Shown here piece by piece: positions 1 through 8,139 of a stretch of DNA of 64,000 nt. The stretch comes from Spirosoma endophyticum (GTDB lineage: Bacteria; Bacteroidota; Bacteroidia; Cytophagales; Spirosomataceae): positions 372,001 to 436,000 of the forward strand of contig NZ_FOLQ01000004.1 in NCBI RefSeq assembly GCF_900112365.1. Reading direction: 5' to 3'. The notes below the pieces were generated by a model, which had not been told where the DNA came from, did no database searches, and worked only from the letters and a program-made list of their open reading frames with translations. Both the position numbers and the translations under genes were made by a program. Positions within the stretch are counted from its first letter, which is position 1. The number at the start of each line of letters is the position of its first letter.

Positions 1-63
1 GACAAGGTTGGAACGTTTAATTCAGCCATACGGAATAGTGTTGACGGCTCAAAGATACAGTAA
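1..63 (+). CDS. Possible 3' end of a gene cut by the window edge
   Basis: Frame 1 from the first base is open for 20 codons and ends in TAA at 61-63. The strong inverted repeat at 105-158 lies between this stop and the convergent OsmC gene, where a shared terminator for two convergent genes would be expected. The visible tail is hydrophilic and I do not recognise it. Twenty open codons can occur by chance, so this is only a possibility. Confidence 0.3.
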   Translation, partial: DKVGTFNSAIRNSVDGSKIQ

Positions 64-104
64 CATGCATTGCTTGTGCCCGAATCTCTAATGAAATCCT
101 GATA

Positions 105-158
105 CAAGCAAACGGAGGTTATGTATGTTTCTATAACATAACAACCTCCGTTTGCTTG
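105..158. terminator. Inverted repeat, probable bidirectional terminator
   Basis: Two perfectly complementary 16-base arms (105-120 and 143-158, CAAGCAAACGGAGGTT and its complement) are separated by 22 bases. There is no T-run on either side. It lies downstream of the minus-strand OsmC gene and of whatever ends at base 63. The rest of bases 1-241 shows no gene. Confidence 0.6.
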
Positions 159-241
159 AACATTATCCCTTAAAACTGAACCTCGACTGTGCTACGTTCT
201 GAATACAGTTTCCCGAAATTCTTCGCCGGGTATTTTACTCG

Positions 242-679
242 TTAATTCTCTAACGTAGCGGTTTTTGTTACCTGGATGCTGGGATTAAGCGCCCTTGAAA
301 TAACACACATTTTAGCCGCATTTTCCGCAACCTCTTCAAATTGTTCAGCCGTCATACCCGGCACTTTACCTTTGATTTGTAAGTCCACCGCCGTTACCGA
401 CAGCGTATCGGTATCCAATGTAAGCGTGGCTGCGACGCTCAATTCATCGGGGGTAAAACCAGCTTGGGCCATAGTGGCGCTAGTGGCCATAGCGTAGCAT
501 CCTGCATGGGCAGCCGCTAGCAGTTCTTCGGGGTTAGTACCCGCTTTACCATCTTCGCTAACGAGTCTGGTTTTGAATGAGTACGCGGTATTGTCTAACG
601 CACCACTGAACGACGACATCGTGCCGGTTCCCTCTTGTAAGCCACCTTTCCAGACAGCTGAAGCTCTACGTTTTAACAT
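242..679 (-). CDS. osmC: OsmC family peroxiredoxin
   Basis: This 145-residue protein belongs to the OsmC branch of the OsmC/Ohr family, thiol-dependent peroxidases that reduce organic hydroperoxides in the cytoplasm. The opening AVWKGG, the GTNPEELL segment and the two redox cysteines (Cys61 in AHAGCYAMA and Cys125 in AAKMCVIS) match the family, and the length is normal. I chose ATG at 679 because family members begin just before the A-x-W-x-G motif. An in-frame ATG at 709 would add ten residues with no counterpart. It is separated from the protease gene upstream by about 90 bases and is followed by the inverted repeat at 105-158. No regulatory site was recognised. Confidence 0.9.
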   Translation of the reverse strand: MLKRRASAVWKGGLQEGTGTMSSFSGALDNTAYSFKTRLVSEDGKAGTNPEELLAAAHAGCYAMATSATMAQAGFTPDELSVAATLTLDTDTLSVTAVDLQIKGKVPGMTAEQFEEVAENAAKMCVISRALNPSIQVTKTATLEN

Positions 680-767
680 ATTTGTGTAGTGAATGCGCGT
701 TAATGGCATCCGTTTAGTTAACCTACAAAGCTTGCGAAGGGTTTATGCCTACCCATCTGGTACCGGT

Positions 768-1652
768 TTATGCTTCGGTGTAAGGAACGCCTTTTTCCCG
801 TAAGAATGCCTTAATGACGTCAACGTGAACGCACTGCCCTACATTGAGAAAAGGATAGTTCGACACGCGGCTTTTGCGTCCATTGACCAATACTTCATGA
901 TCCACGATATCGAAGCCGAGATGCAAGTGGCGCGTAGCCGACTGCATCCCATAAATAAGGCCCTTCATGTCGAACAAGGGGCCGCCACTTTGTCCCCGTA
1001 AGCCGGGGGTGCTCATTTCAATACCATTTACTGTGTTCGCTTCAGCCATTAACCGCGTTACAATACCATCGATAGGGAAGCTTGGCGACGTAACACGACC
1101 CGTTGTTGTCCACTCAATATCATCGGTGGCGGAGTTGTAGCGAAAGTTCGTAAACTCAGGAAAGGGATAACCCAGTCGGCATAAACTTCGACCCGGTTTT
1201 ATCCGACTACTGTCGCCCAGGAATGTAGCATGCGATCGGTATAATATTCGATTAAAGCCTTCGAAACGTAGCAGGGCCAGGTCCTGTGTCGGATGTTTAT
1301 CAATGGTCAGTTTCTGAAATTGATCCACACAACCAATAAAGTTGTTTCTTACCCGAATGATCGTATCAGCACTAAGCTTGAATTTGACCTCCAGTTTGCT
1401 GATAAGATGGGCTGCATTTTGCTCGCGCAATACGTCCCGGCGAGCGCCCTGAAACTCGCGATAATTATGGTAGATGGGATCACTTTGAGCGATCAGTTCG
1501 GCTACGTGTTTGCACGTAATGGCGCACCCCTCCTGATTTACAAAAAAAAGAGTAGCCGTCCCGGGAACAACCTCACTATGGCCATAAAGCCGAACAATAG
1601 AGTGCATGGGACGGGTAAACGAATCAACGCGTTCAATGGCGTCAACAAACAT
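768..1652 (-). CDS. Trypsin-like serine protease (S1 family)
   Basis: The catalytic triad of a chymotrypsin-fold protease can be read directly, numbering from the upstream ATG at 1715: His70 in TCKHVAEL, Asp145 in PTQDLALLR and Ser243 in GQSGGPLF. The last is the classic GxSGGP nucleophile motif. No PDZ domain follows, so it is not a full DegP/HtrA, and I see no signal peptide or lipobox. It may therefore act in the cytoplasm, which is unusual for this fold. The start is uncertain: ATG at 1652 (MFVDAIERV) gives 294 residues and ATG at 1715 gives 315. I prefer 1652 because the extra residues look unlike a protein N-terminus. The substrate is unknown. The gene lies 36 to 99 bases after the small lipoprotein gene and may be co-transcribed with it. 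Confidence 0.75.
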   Translation of the reverse strand: MFVDAIERVDSFTRPMHSIVRLYGHSEVVPGTATLFFVNQEGCAITCKHVAELIAQSDPIYHNYREFQGARRDVLREQNAAHLISKLEVKFKLSADTIIRVRNNFIGCVDQFQKLTIDKHPTQDLALLRFEGFNRILYRSHATFLGDSSRIKPGRSLCRLGYPFPEFTNFRYNSATDDIEWTTTGRVTSPSFPIDGIVTRLMAEANTVNGIEMSTPGLRGQSGGPLFDMKGLIYGMQSATRHLHLGFDIVDHEVLVNGRKSRVSNYPFLNVGQCVHVDVIKAFLREKGVPYTEA

Positions 1653-1751
1653 ATGTAGAGATTGAGAATCGCCAAAAGGCGGTAAGTAAGCCTGCAAGTT
1701 AACCAATACCAACAAACTTACTCACCGGTCAATCCCCGCTCTAGCGACGAA

Positions 1752-2018
1752 TTATTTGTTTTTAGGCCTCACTTTTACTTCAGCCGGAACAACGGCCCCA
1801 CGATCGCCACTATCAGGTGGGGCTTGTTCAGGCGCATTCAGGTTATTATTCGTCGTATCGCCTTGTCGACCAAATACAGAGCTGTCGCTGGCTGCTGTGG
1901 TCGTTTCAGTACTCGCTTCTTTCTTTTTGCCGGAACAACTTCCAAACGTTAAACTTGAGCCGATGAAAAAACTTATCAGTAACCAGGAACGGACGGAACT
2001 TGCACGATTGTGTATCAT
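1752..2018 (-). CDS. Small putative lipoprotein
   Basis: This 88-residue protein has an N-terminal hydrophobic stretch ending in a lipobox-like LTFGSC, with the lipidated cysteine at position 28. The mature part is short, hydrophilic and rich in Thr, Ser, Asp and Pro, and ends in a basic KVRPKNK tail. This suggests a lipid-anchored disordered peptide at the outer membrane or in the periplasm. No domain is recognisable and no function can be assigned. It lies between the DUF937 and protease genes on the same strand. The main support for it being real is the well-formed signal. Confidence 0.6.
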   Translation of the reverse strand: MIHNRASSVRSWLLISFFIGSSLTFGSCSGKKKEASTETTTAASDSSVFGRQGDTTNNNLNAPEQAPPDSGDRGAVVPAEVKVRPKNK

Positions 2019-2104
2019 GATTTGTAGAAGGTTGTACTACAATAAACTGAGTCGATCAGAATCTATCCTCCGACAAGAGTATTTAGTAATGTAATGGTAA
2101 CGTA

Positions 2105-3016
2105 TTACCTATTAAGCTTTGACGAATCGCGGATACCGAGTGGACCGGGCGCCGTTGAATCGACCGGCTGGCCATGAGCGTCCCGAACGCTTTCCTTCGT
2201 TGCGGCCGACGTATCTTCAACGGCATTTGATTCAACGCGGGATGTGGAATCAGTACTAACCCCATCAACACCATTCTGATTTTCGCTGCACTTTTGTATG
2301 AGCAGACCCAATATCAATACGGCGATAGCGATCATGGCCCAACGAAGCCAACGTACATTTTCATGTCGGCGTTCGCCCTCAGAGCTTTTGGGAATATTAG
2401 GATTAACAACCGTTCCGCTAAAATTATCGGTGCCCTGCACCTCCGTTTGTGGGCCAGTAGGTGTCACGAGGTCATCGAAACCAAGCAAACTATCAATTCC
2501 ACCCAGTCCGTTTGGCAATGCCTGACGAAACTCCGTGGCCTGGCCCAGCAATAAAGTGGTCAGACTCTCCGCAGTAAGCCCTTTTTCCTGTTCCTGCCGA
2601 CCCAGAACGCCCATCAGCACCGTGCCCGCCAACCCCAGAATGGTTGAGGTAGCCTGCGGTTTTGTACCACTATATACGCTAAGAAGTTCGGTTGTTCGAT
2701 CGAGTTTATCATCAAAAATGGCTTCCAGAAACGCTCGCCCGGCGGTACTTGTCTTCGCTGTATTCTGGTACGTTTTAATGCCTTGACTGACATCGAGAGG
2801 AATTGTACCGTAATTATTTTCATCCAGGAAGTTAATAATTTTCGAGGCACCGCCCGAGGCTTGAACCCGTCGGGTCAGGCCACCTAACAGCGTTGGCAGG
2901 CTACCATTGATAACTTTAAGGGTATTGGCAGACGATTCGTTTAGTTCGCCACTAAGCTGATCAACTACTGCGGGCGTGAACTGCTCTTTTAGGTAGGATA
3001 ATAAATGAACGGCCAT
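2105..3016 (-). CDS. DUF937 domain-containing membrane protein
   Basis: The first 180 residues match the DUF937 pattern: a helical start (YLKEQFTPAVVDQLSGELNE), the glycine-rich SLPTLLGGLTRR, and a second repeat with TILGLAGTVLMGVLGRQ. A single transmembrane segment at about residues 224-242 follows, then a roughly 60-residue Ser/Thr/Asp-rich tail. In many Bacteroidota the equivalent proteins carry a C-terminal OmpA-like domain after the membrane segment. It is missing here and the protein ends at 303 residues. I saw no downstream remnant, so this may be a natural short form. The family has no established molecular function. The inverted repeat at 3095-3164 separates it from the BON-LysM gene upstream. 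Confidence 0.8.
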   Translation of the reverse strand: MAVHLLSYLKEQFTPAVVDQLSGELNESSANTLKVINGSLPTLLGGLTRRVQASGGASKIINFLDENNYGTIPLDVSQGIKTYQNTAKTSTAGRAFLEAIFDDKLDRTTELLSVYSGTKPQATSTILGLAGTVLMGVLGRQEQEKGLTAESLTTLLLGQATEFRQALPNGLGGIDSLLGFDDLVTPTGPQTEVQGTDNFSGTVVNPNIPKSSEGERRHENVRWLRWAMIAIAVLILGLLIQKCSENQNGVDGVSTDSTSRVESNAVEDTSAATKESVRDAHGQPVDSTAPGPLGIRDSSKLNR

Positions 3017-3094
3017 GAGTTTTTCGTTGAGTTGGAACCCATTAAACTCGCCATTTGGCCGAATGTTCGTTTTGAGGTTATAGGGTTATAAAGT

Positions 3095-3164
3095 TAAAAG
3101 GGATACAGCGTTCCAACATGCTGCCTCCAGGACCTGCTAATGTTGAAATGCTGTACCCCTTTTA
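3095..3164 (-). terminator. Imperfect inverted repeat after the BON-LysM gene
   Basis: The arm at 3095-3120 and the arm at 3139-3164 are complementary over about 26 bases with a few mismatches. The outermost pairs are TAAAAGGG with CCCCTTTTA. It starts about 20 bases after the BON-LysM stop codon in the direction of transcription. It is most likely that gene's terminator. Confidence 0.6.
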
Positions 3165-3182
3165 CTGTTTATATTTGTGTTT

Positions 3183-3647
3183 CTACAGTTGCGGAATACG
3201 TAGTACCTGATCGGGATAAATCAGGTCAGGATCTTTCAGCATTGGTTTGTTAGCCTCAAAAATTACCCCATATTTCAACGGATCACCGTACACTTCTTTG
3301 GCGATTTTGGATAGTGAATCACCCGATTTTACGGTGTAATATTTTCCTTCTGGAGTTGGCTGATCTACTGTTAGCTGATTGTCCACAGCCGAAACGCCCT
3401 CTACATTACCAACGGCTAGAGCAATTTTTTCTGAATCTTCCTGCGACTTCACCGAACCAGTTATAGTGACTGTATCGCCTTTCGTCTTAACCGTTAGAGT
3501 GTTATAGGCAAGACCTAACTGTTTAACGTGATCAAGCAGGGCCTGTGCCCGAACTGGCTCAACCTTTTCTGCCTCGGCTGGCGCGGCAGGCGCATCGCTA
3601 TGAAAAATCTTTTCACCCACGCCTTTGAAAAATGATAATAGACCCAT
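3183..3647 (-). CDS. BON and LysM domain protein (Kbp/YgaU-like)
   Basis: The 154-residue protein has a BON domain at about residues 31-95 (LTVKTKGDTVTITGSVKSQED, then VSAVDNQLTV). It is followed by a LysM domain at 103-152 (YYTVKSGDSLSKIAKEVYGD ending in LIYPDQVLRIP). This order and length match E. coli Kbp (YgaU), a soluble potassium-binding protein. In other family members the LysM part binds peptidoglycan. There is no cleavable signal peptide, as in Kbp. The amphipathic start FFKGVGEKIF is also typical. Transcription would be from a promoter in the 3648-3869 gap, divergent from the SGNH lipoprotein gene. Potassium binding is inferred from the family. Confidence 0.85.
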   Translation of the reverse strand: MGLLSFFKGVGEKIFHSDAPAAPAEAEKVEPVRAQALLDHVKQLGLAYNTLTVKTKGDTVTITGSVKSQEDSEKIALAVGNVEGVSAVDNQLTVDQPTPEGKYYTVKSGDSLSKIAKEVYGDPLKYGVIFEANKPMLKDPDLIYPDQVLRIPQL

Positions 3648-3869
3648 TTGTTTAGTAATAGTTTTAATGAAACATTAAATGAAAGGTGGCATATACGCCA
3701 ACGACTTTAGCAGAAACAACATGCTTAGTTAACGATTGTTTTAGAACCTCCCATTATGACCTGTTAAGTTTTACGCAGAAAGGCCAATTAGGTCACACAA
3801 AAAGCAATACTTTTACGTTCTTTTTTACAAGTTTATCTATTTTTCCTACAATCAACCTATTACGCTCGA

Positions 3870-5240
3870 ATGCATTTCAACAACAAAATGCGATGGGGGC
3901 TGGTGTTGACTACACTAGTTGGCCTGGTCGCCTGTACGAATAATGACGTTGACCCTAATGCTGTCAGTGGTGAAACACCCAGCAAAGGAAATGCCGATTT
4001 CACTAAATACGTAGCCGTAGGCAACTCATTAACAGCCGGTTTCTCCAATGGGAATGCACTGGGTGGCGGTTTGTACCGCGAAGGCCAGCTCAATTCCTAC
4101 CCGAGTATTCTGGCTGGTCAGTTCAAAACGGTGGGTGGTGGTGATTTTGTGCAGCCTCTTTTTACCGAAGCGCAGGCAGCCGGATCTGGCTATAGCAAAC
4201 TGATCAAAGTCCCGTCGCTAGCTGATCCAACTAGTCTCATAACGTCAATTGCTCAGGTAGCACCAGCTGCCGTTCGGGGTACAAATTCGGCCGGAAAACC
4301 ATTATATACCAAGTTCAGCGGTACCAATCAGAACTTAGGTGTTCCGGGAATCAGAGTGGCCGATGTTCTATCGGCGGGCTATGGGTCTCAACAGGGAAAT
4401 CCTTATTTTGAACGGTTATTACCCGCTACCGACGCGGGTCAAGCTACAACGTATTTTCAATATGTGAGCGACAACCTTACTGGAGCGACTTTCTTCTCCT
4501 GTTGGCTGGGCAACAATGACGCGCTGGGCTTTGCTACATCGGGTGGCACGACTCCGCTGACACTATCTGCCTTGTTTACAACCAACTTCGCGGCCATGAT
4601 GAATAAGTTGACGGAAGGTGGGCGTAAAGGGGTTGTTATCGGCATTCCTAACATTACGACGGCCCCGCTCTTCTCGACGTTAACTATACCCTTAGTACTA
4701 GCGCAACTCAACGCGATTTTAAAGCCGACAACACCCCTGACGGCGCTGGTGGTTCAAACAACGGCTGGCGTTCGACCAACGCAGGCAGGCGATTTGCTTT
4801 TACTGACCAGTGCGCTGGACTACGCCAACATTGGCAGCACCGCAGTTGGCACGAAAGTTGGTCCATTTGGCTTAAGCGCGACCAATCCGCTACCCAATCA
4901 GACGGTGTTGGATGCGGGTGAAGTGGCTGCGCTGAATGCCAGTATCGCCGACTTCAACAATACGATGAAAACACAGGCGGATGCAAAGGGAGCTGCTTAT
5001 GTTGATCCAAATACTGTTTTGAGCCAGGTAACTTCGGCAAGCGGACTCACGCAAAATGGCATTACTTACAAAGGCGACTTTATTCAGGGGGGCGTGTTCA
5101 GCCTGGACGGTATTCACCTGACTCCCGCTGGCTATGCGCTTATGGCCAATGAAATTATCAAAGGAATCAATGCAAAGTATAGCTCAACTATTGCGCCGGT
5201 TAATCCCGCCAACTACCGTCGCGTACTGCTACAACCCTAG
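3870..5240 (+). CDS. SGNH/GDSL hydrolase family lipoprotein
   Basis: A hydrophobic signal ending in LVGLVAC (Cys22) marks an exported lipoprotein of 456 residues. The SGNH blocks are visible: GNSLT with the nucleophile Ser53, GNND at about 214-217, and Asp413-x-x-His416 in LDGIHLTPAGY near the end. These enzymes cleave esters, but the substrate cannot be read. The nucleophile motif is GNSL rather than GDSL, which is common in Bacteroidota. Either ATG 3870 or ATG 3888 could be the start. The next gene, a beta-barrel protein, begins only 9 bases after the stop, so the two are very probably one operon. A surface esterase working with an outer-membrane barrel is a reasonable inference but is not shown. 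Confidence 0.85.
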   Translation: MHFNNKMRWGLVLTTLVGLVACTNNDVDPNAVSGETPSKGNADFTKYVAVGNSLTAGFSNGNALGGGLYREGQLNSYPSILAGQFKTVGGGDFVQPLFTEAQAAGSGYSKLIKVPSLADPTSLITSIAQVAPAAVRGTNSAGKPLYTKFSGTNQNLGVPGIRVADVLSAGYGSQQGNPYFERLLPATDAGQATTYFQYVSDNLTGATFFSCWLGNNDALGFATSGGTTPLTLSALFTTNFAAMMNKLTEGGRKGVVIGIPNITTAPLFSTLTIPLVLAQLNAILKPTTPLTALVVQTTAGVRPTQAGDLLLLTSALDYANIGSTAVGTKVGPFGLSATNPLPNQTVLDAGEVAALNASIADFNNTMKTQADAKGAAYVDPNTVLSQVTSASGLTQNGITYKGDFIQGGVFSLDGIHLTPAGYALMANEIIKGINAKYSSTIAPVNPANYRRVLLQP

Positions 5241-5249
5241 ACCTCACTC

Positions 5250-6062
5250 ATGAAACTTAGTCAACTAGTAGGAACAGCGTTACTTCTGGTAAGCGCATCG
5301 GCCAGCATGGCCCAAACAGCGTTGGGAACTCCTCCTGCCCGATCCTTTGAATTTGGCATTAAAGGGGGCGGTACGTTTACGCATGGCTTCACCCATGTTC
5401 CGGCTCAATCGATCGGCAGCGTTCAGGTACCCGAATTGGAAAACAAAAACAATGGTATCGGCCTTGGTTATTCAGGTGGATTGTGGGTGCGGAAAAACTT
5501 CAGCAACTTTTTCATACAGGCTGACGTAACCTACAATCGTTTCGTATTGAAACAAAAAACTAATGTTACGCTCGATGTCAATGCGAATCCACTTATTGCC
5601 AATGCCCTGCCTATCAGTGTGCAGCCCGGCATATTGAACGCCACGCTAAACGCGACCTCAGAATCGATTCTGGAAGCGGTTGACGTTCCCATTCTGATCG
5701 GCAAACGCTGGATGGATGGGAAGTTACGTGGCTACGTCGGCCCAAACTTTATTTTTGTTCAGAAGGCTGAAAACAAACGAACTACCAGCGGTTTTCTTAA
5801 TGCGAATTCTTCTGTTAGTTTTCCACAAACAGATATTCCTACTACTACCAGCTCAACGGATCTGCTGAATAAATATACGGCCCAAAATCTTGAGGTGAAG
5901 GATTTTACCTACGCGTTGGAGTTGGGAATAGGTTATACGCCAATTCCATTTCTGGATGTTGACGTGCGCTATGCCGTGCCCGTTGGTGGTGTTTACAAAG
6001 ATTCGAACATTACAGGATTCCTGGGCATTGCCACGGTTTCACTAGGATTCAAAGTATTTTAA
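5250..6062 (+). CDS. Outer-membrane beta-barrel (porin-like) protein
   Basis: A signal peptide of about 21 residues (ending SASASMAQ) precedes a protein with alternating polar and hydrophobic strands. Examples are FEFGIKGGGTFTHG, GLGYSGGLWVRKNFSNFFIQADVTYN, LELGIGYTPIPFLDVDVRYA and a final VSLGFKVF ending in Phe. This matches the small PorT/outer-membrane beta-barrel families of Bacteroidota, and the 270-residue length suggests 8-10 strands. The cargo or function is unknown. It follows the SGNH lipoprotein with a 9-base gap, and its stop codon touches the very strong inverted repeat at 6063-6123. Confidence 0.8.
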   Translation: MKLSQLVGTALLLVSASASMAQTALGTPPARSFEFGIKGGGTFTHGFTHVPAQSIGSVQVPELENKNNGIGLGYSGGLWVRKNFSNFFIQADVTYNRFVLKQKTNVTLDVNANPLIANALPISVQPGILNATLNATSESILEAVDVPILIGKRWMDGKLRGYVGPNFIFVQKAENKRTTSGFLNANSSVSFPQTDIPTTTSSTDLLNKYTAQNLEVKDFTYALELGIGYTPIPFLDVDVRYAVPVGGVYKDSNITGFLGIATVSLGFKVF

Positions 6063-6123
6063 ATGAAATGCTGCCCGGAGAATGGATCGTAAGGTACGAT
6101 CCATTCTCCGGGCAGCATTTCAT
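6063..6123. terminator. Perfect 29-bp inverted repeat between convergent genes
   Basis: Bases 6063-6091 and 6095-6123 are perfect complements around a 3-base loop. The repeat begins one base after the barrel gene's stop and ends 6 bases before the end of the convergent HxlR gene. No T-run is needed at this stem strength. It should stop transcription from both sides. Confidence 0.85.
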
Positions 6124-6129
6124 ATTAGG

Positions 6130-6483
6130 CTATTGGCCATTGGTTGGCGGATCTAAAAAGACTTCGCCAATTGTTGTAAGGTCCAGCAGCGAAGGTAACA
6201 CTTGCCGCCCTTTCACTGTTAGACGATATTCAACACGAGGAGGAACTTCATTATATGCTTTTTTTTCGACTACACCTAAGCTGGTTAATGCTTTAAGTTC
6301 CTGAATTAAAACCTTTTCACTCACGTCAGGAATCATCCGTCGTAGTTCACCATACCGACGGGCTTCATTACCTAACTGATAAATGATATGTAATCTCCAT
6401 TTCCCGCTAATAATATCTAACGTTTTTTTGAGTGCTATCTGCTTGGATTCAGACGACTCCAGATTACTTACTTTTTCGTTCAT
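6130..6483 (-). CDS. HxlR family winged-helix transcriptional regulator
   Basis: The 117-residue protein has the compact HxlR winged helix: ISGKWRLHIIYQLGNEARRYGELRR, the recognition-helix region VSEKVLIQELKALTSLGVVE, and the wing RVEYRLTVKGRQVLPSL. Members are DNA-binding dimers that often respond to redox or electrophile stress. The N-terminal part carries no cysteine, which argues against direct thiol sensing of the HypR type. The length is typical. It is divergent from miaA across a 327-base gap. A -7-like element reading TATATTTG on the minus strand lies at 6551-6558. The target genes are not obvious, since the usual divergently transcribed oxidoreductase partner is absent. Confidence 0.85.
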   Translation of the reverse strand: MNEKVSNLESSESKQIALKKTLDIISGKWRLHIIYQLGNEARRYGELRRMIPDVSEKVLIQELKALTSLGVVEKKAYNEVPPRVEYRLTVKGRQVLPSLLDLTTIGEVFLDPPTNGQ

Positions 6484-6810
6484 ATTGACATTAAAAGGCT
6501 AACCTTTAGGTGTGTAGTTTATTGATTAAAAGAGACTTATAGAATATGGACAAATATAGTTCTTACTCTACCTTAAAGACACTATTTTGTGGAACATATA
6601 AATACCAGAATTTTTGTAATATTTTATTGATCAACAAAAAAAAATTGTGATTGTTTATAAGCGTTTTGCACTTATCAGCACTGGTCTCGTCTTCACAAAA
6701 ACTGCCCTCTGTCAACCTTATTTCGACAGTACAGAACGAAAATCAGTATCTGCTATATTAATTTTTAACGCAAACGCATTTGCTGAACAGTAACTTATCC
6801 AATTTACTAC
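6484..6810. promoter_or_regulatory. A+T-rich divergent promoter region (HxlR regulator / miaA)
   Basis: This gap contains no credible gene. Complement of 6551-6558 reads TATATTTG, a full match to the Bacteroidota -7 element TAnnTTTG facing the HxlR gene. No TTTG is present 19-21 bases upstream of it, so support is partial. Close to miaA, 6770-6783 holds a short inverted repeat (GCAAA, 4 bases, TTTGC). No convincing miaA promoter was recognised. Confidence 0.35.
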
Positions 6811-7698
6811 TTGAAAACATTACTTATTGTGGCTGGCCCTACGGCTGTTGGAAAAACTGCTCTGTGCGTCAGGCTTGCAAAGTCACTTAAAACGGATGTG
6901 GTTTCAGCCGATTCAAGGCAGCTATACCGTGAACTTAGTATCGGGACAGCCAAACCTACGCCTGTTGAAATGGACGGCGTACGGCATTATTTTATTGATT
7001 CCCATACGATTACGGACTCCGTAAACGCCGGACGATATGAGCGCGAATGCCTTGCCTTACTGGATATATTATTTCAGTCAAACGACGTAGTGATTCTGTC
7101 GGGAGGAACGGGCCTATATATAAACGCGGTTTGCTTCGGTTTGGATGCTATTCCTCCAATTAGCCCCTCTCTTCGGGAAAATCTGTTTATCCGGTTACAA
7201 CAGGAAGGGTTGGAATCGCTTCAAAATGAGTTACGCCAGCTTGACCCAGTTTATGCTCAGACCGCCGATTTGAAGAATCCGATTCGGGTAACAAGAGCGC
7301 TGGAAGTGTGCCTGACCTCAGGGCAGCCCTATTCGTCGTTTCGGCGACAGCAACCTGCCGAACGACCATTTCGATCGGTGATGGTTTCGCTCGAGCGGCC
7401 GCGTGAGGAATTATATACGCGTATAGACACCCGTATGGATGCTATGCTGGAGGCCGGGTTAGTTGACGAAGTACAATCACTCCTATCCTACCGCCATTTG
7501 CCAGCTTTACAAACGGTTGGCTATCAGGAAGTATTTCCGTACCTGGACGGTACATATGATTATGAGGAAATGGTCCGTTTGTTGAAACGTAACTCTCGTC
7601 GCTACGCAAAACGGCAACTTACCTGGTTTCGAAATCAGGGGAATTACCAGTGGGTCGGCCCAGATGAAGACGAGAGGATTTTAAATTGTATGATATAG
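6811..7698 (+). CDS. miaA: tRNA dimethylallyltransferase
   Basis: MiaA transfers a dimethylallyl group to N6 of A37 in tRNAs that read UNN codons. The N-terminal P-loop GPTAVGKT is followed by the family signature SADSRQLYRE(L)xIGTAKPT, then LSGGTGLYINAV, and near the C-terminus LKRNSRRYAKRQLTWFRNQ. The length of 295 residues is normal for the phylum. The start codon is TTG at 6811: an in-frame TGA sits at 6784-6786 and no ATG or GTG lies between, while the encoded (M)KTLLIVAGPTAVGKT is exactly where homologues begin. The last four codons and the stop lie inside the left arm of the inverted repeat at 7688-7751. Confidence 0.95.
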   Translation: MKTLLIVAGPTAVGKTALCVRLAKSLKTDVVSADSRQLYRELSIGTAKPTPVEMDGVRHYFIDSHTITDSVNAGRYERECLALLDILFQSNDVVILSGGTGLYINAVCFGLDAIPPISPSLRENLFIRLQQEGLESLQNELRQLDPVYAQTADLKNPIRVTRALEVCLTSGQPYSSFRRQQPAERPFRSVMVSLERPREELYTRIDTRMDAMLEAGLVDEVQSLLSYRHLPALQTVGYQEVFPYLDGTYDYEEMVRLLKRNSRRYAKRQLTWFRNQGNYQWVGPDEDERILNCMI

Positions 7699-7751
7699 GA
7701 TGTATGCTATATCGTTTACCGGTCAGTTACATCATACATCCTGTATCATAC
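7688..7751. terminator. Inverted repeat overlapping the end of miaA
   Basis: Arms 7688-7706 and 7733-7751 pair at 18 of 19 positions. The left arm includes the miaA stop codon and its last codons. The right arm ends 6 bases before the stop of the convergent rhodanese gene. It is probably a bidirectional terminator. Confidence 0.75.
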
Positions 7752-7757
7752 AGCTTT

Positions 7758-8051
7758 CTACTGCGCCCGGTAGGCTAACATGCCGCCAATAACATTGCGG
7801 ACATTATTGAATCCATTCTGCTCCAGAATCTGCTGAGCCATGCCGCTACGTTTACCCGACCGGCAGTGAACGATAACTTCTTCATCCTGTAAGCCATCCA
7901 GTTCATCTAAGCGATAGGATAAATCGCCAAGCGGAATGAGTGTAGCACCAATGTTGTCGTCTTCGTATTCGTTCGGTTCACGAACATCGAACAGATTCAG
8001 TTTTTCGCCTTTATCGAGCCGCTCTTTTAGCTCCTGTACGGTAATGTCCAT
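7758..8051 (-). CDS. Single-domain rhodanese-like protein
   Basis: From ATG 8051 the protein is 97 residues and consists of one rhodanese domain. Visible elements are ITVQELKERLDKGE, LFDVREPNEYEDDNIGA, and the active-site loop HCRSGKRS with the sulfur-carrying Cys63, followed by GGMLAYRA. The CRSGxRS loop is typical of small GlpE/PspE-type sulfurtransferases in the cytoplasm. An upstream ATG at 8093 would add 14 residues without homologues and runs into the degenerate repeat at 8053-8133, so I reject it. The physiological sulfur acceptor cannot be told from sequence. Confidence 0.9.
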   Translation of the reverse strand: MDITVQELKERLDKGEKLNLFDVREPNEYEDDNIGATLIPLGDLSYRLDELDGLQDEEVIVHCRSGKRSGMAQQILEQNGFNNVRNVIGGMLAYRAQ

Positions 8052-8052
8052 A

Positions 8053-8133
8053 AGTAAGTAGTCAATAGTTGTTAGTTGATCAGGGTTGGTCAATCGTAAC
8101 GTAGCCTAACGTTTACTCATTAACAACCAACCA
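8053..8133 (-). repeat. Degenerate 7-mer repeat with imperfect inverted symmetry
   Basis: On the plus strand 8053-8080 reads as a run of related heptamers (AGTCAAT, AGTTGTT, AGTTGAT). Partly complementary sequence (AACGTTTACTCATTAACAACC and ACCAACC) lies at 8109-8132. The clearest pairs are 8068-8074 with 8121-8127 and 8084-8090 with 8126-8132, which are alternatives. The unit ends 1-2 bases before the rhodanese start codon. Pairing is weaker than at the other junction repeats. Confidence 0.4.
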
Positions 8134-8139
8134 AAATAA

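Noticed and set aside
2083..2274. Reading frame of 63 codons overlapping the end of the DUF937 gene (minus strand)
   Set aside because: It is a different frame of the DUF937 coding sequence, with arginine-rich composition typical of an out-of-frame reading.
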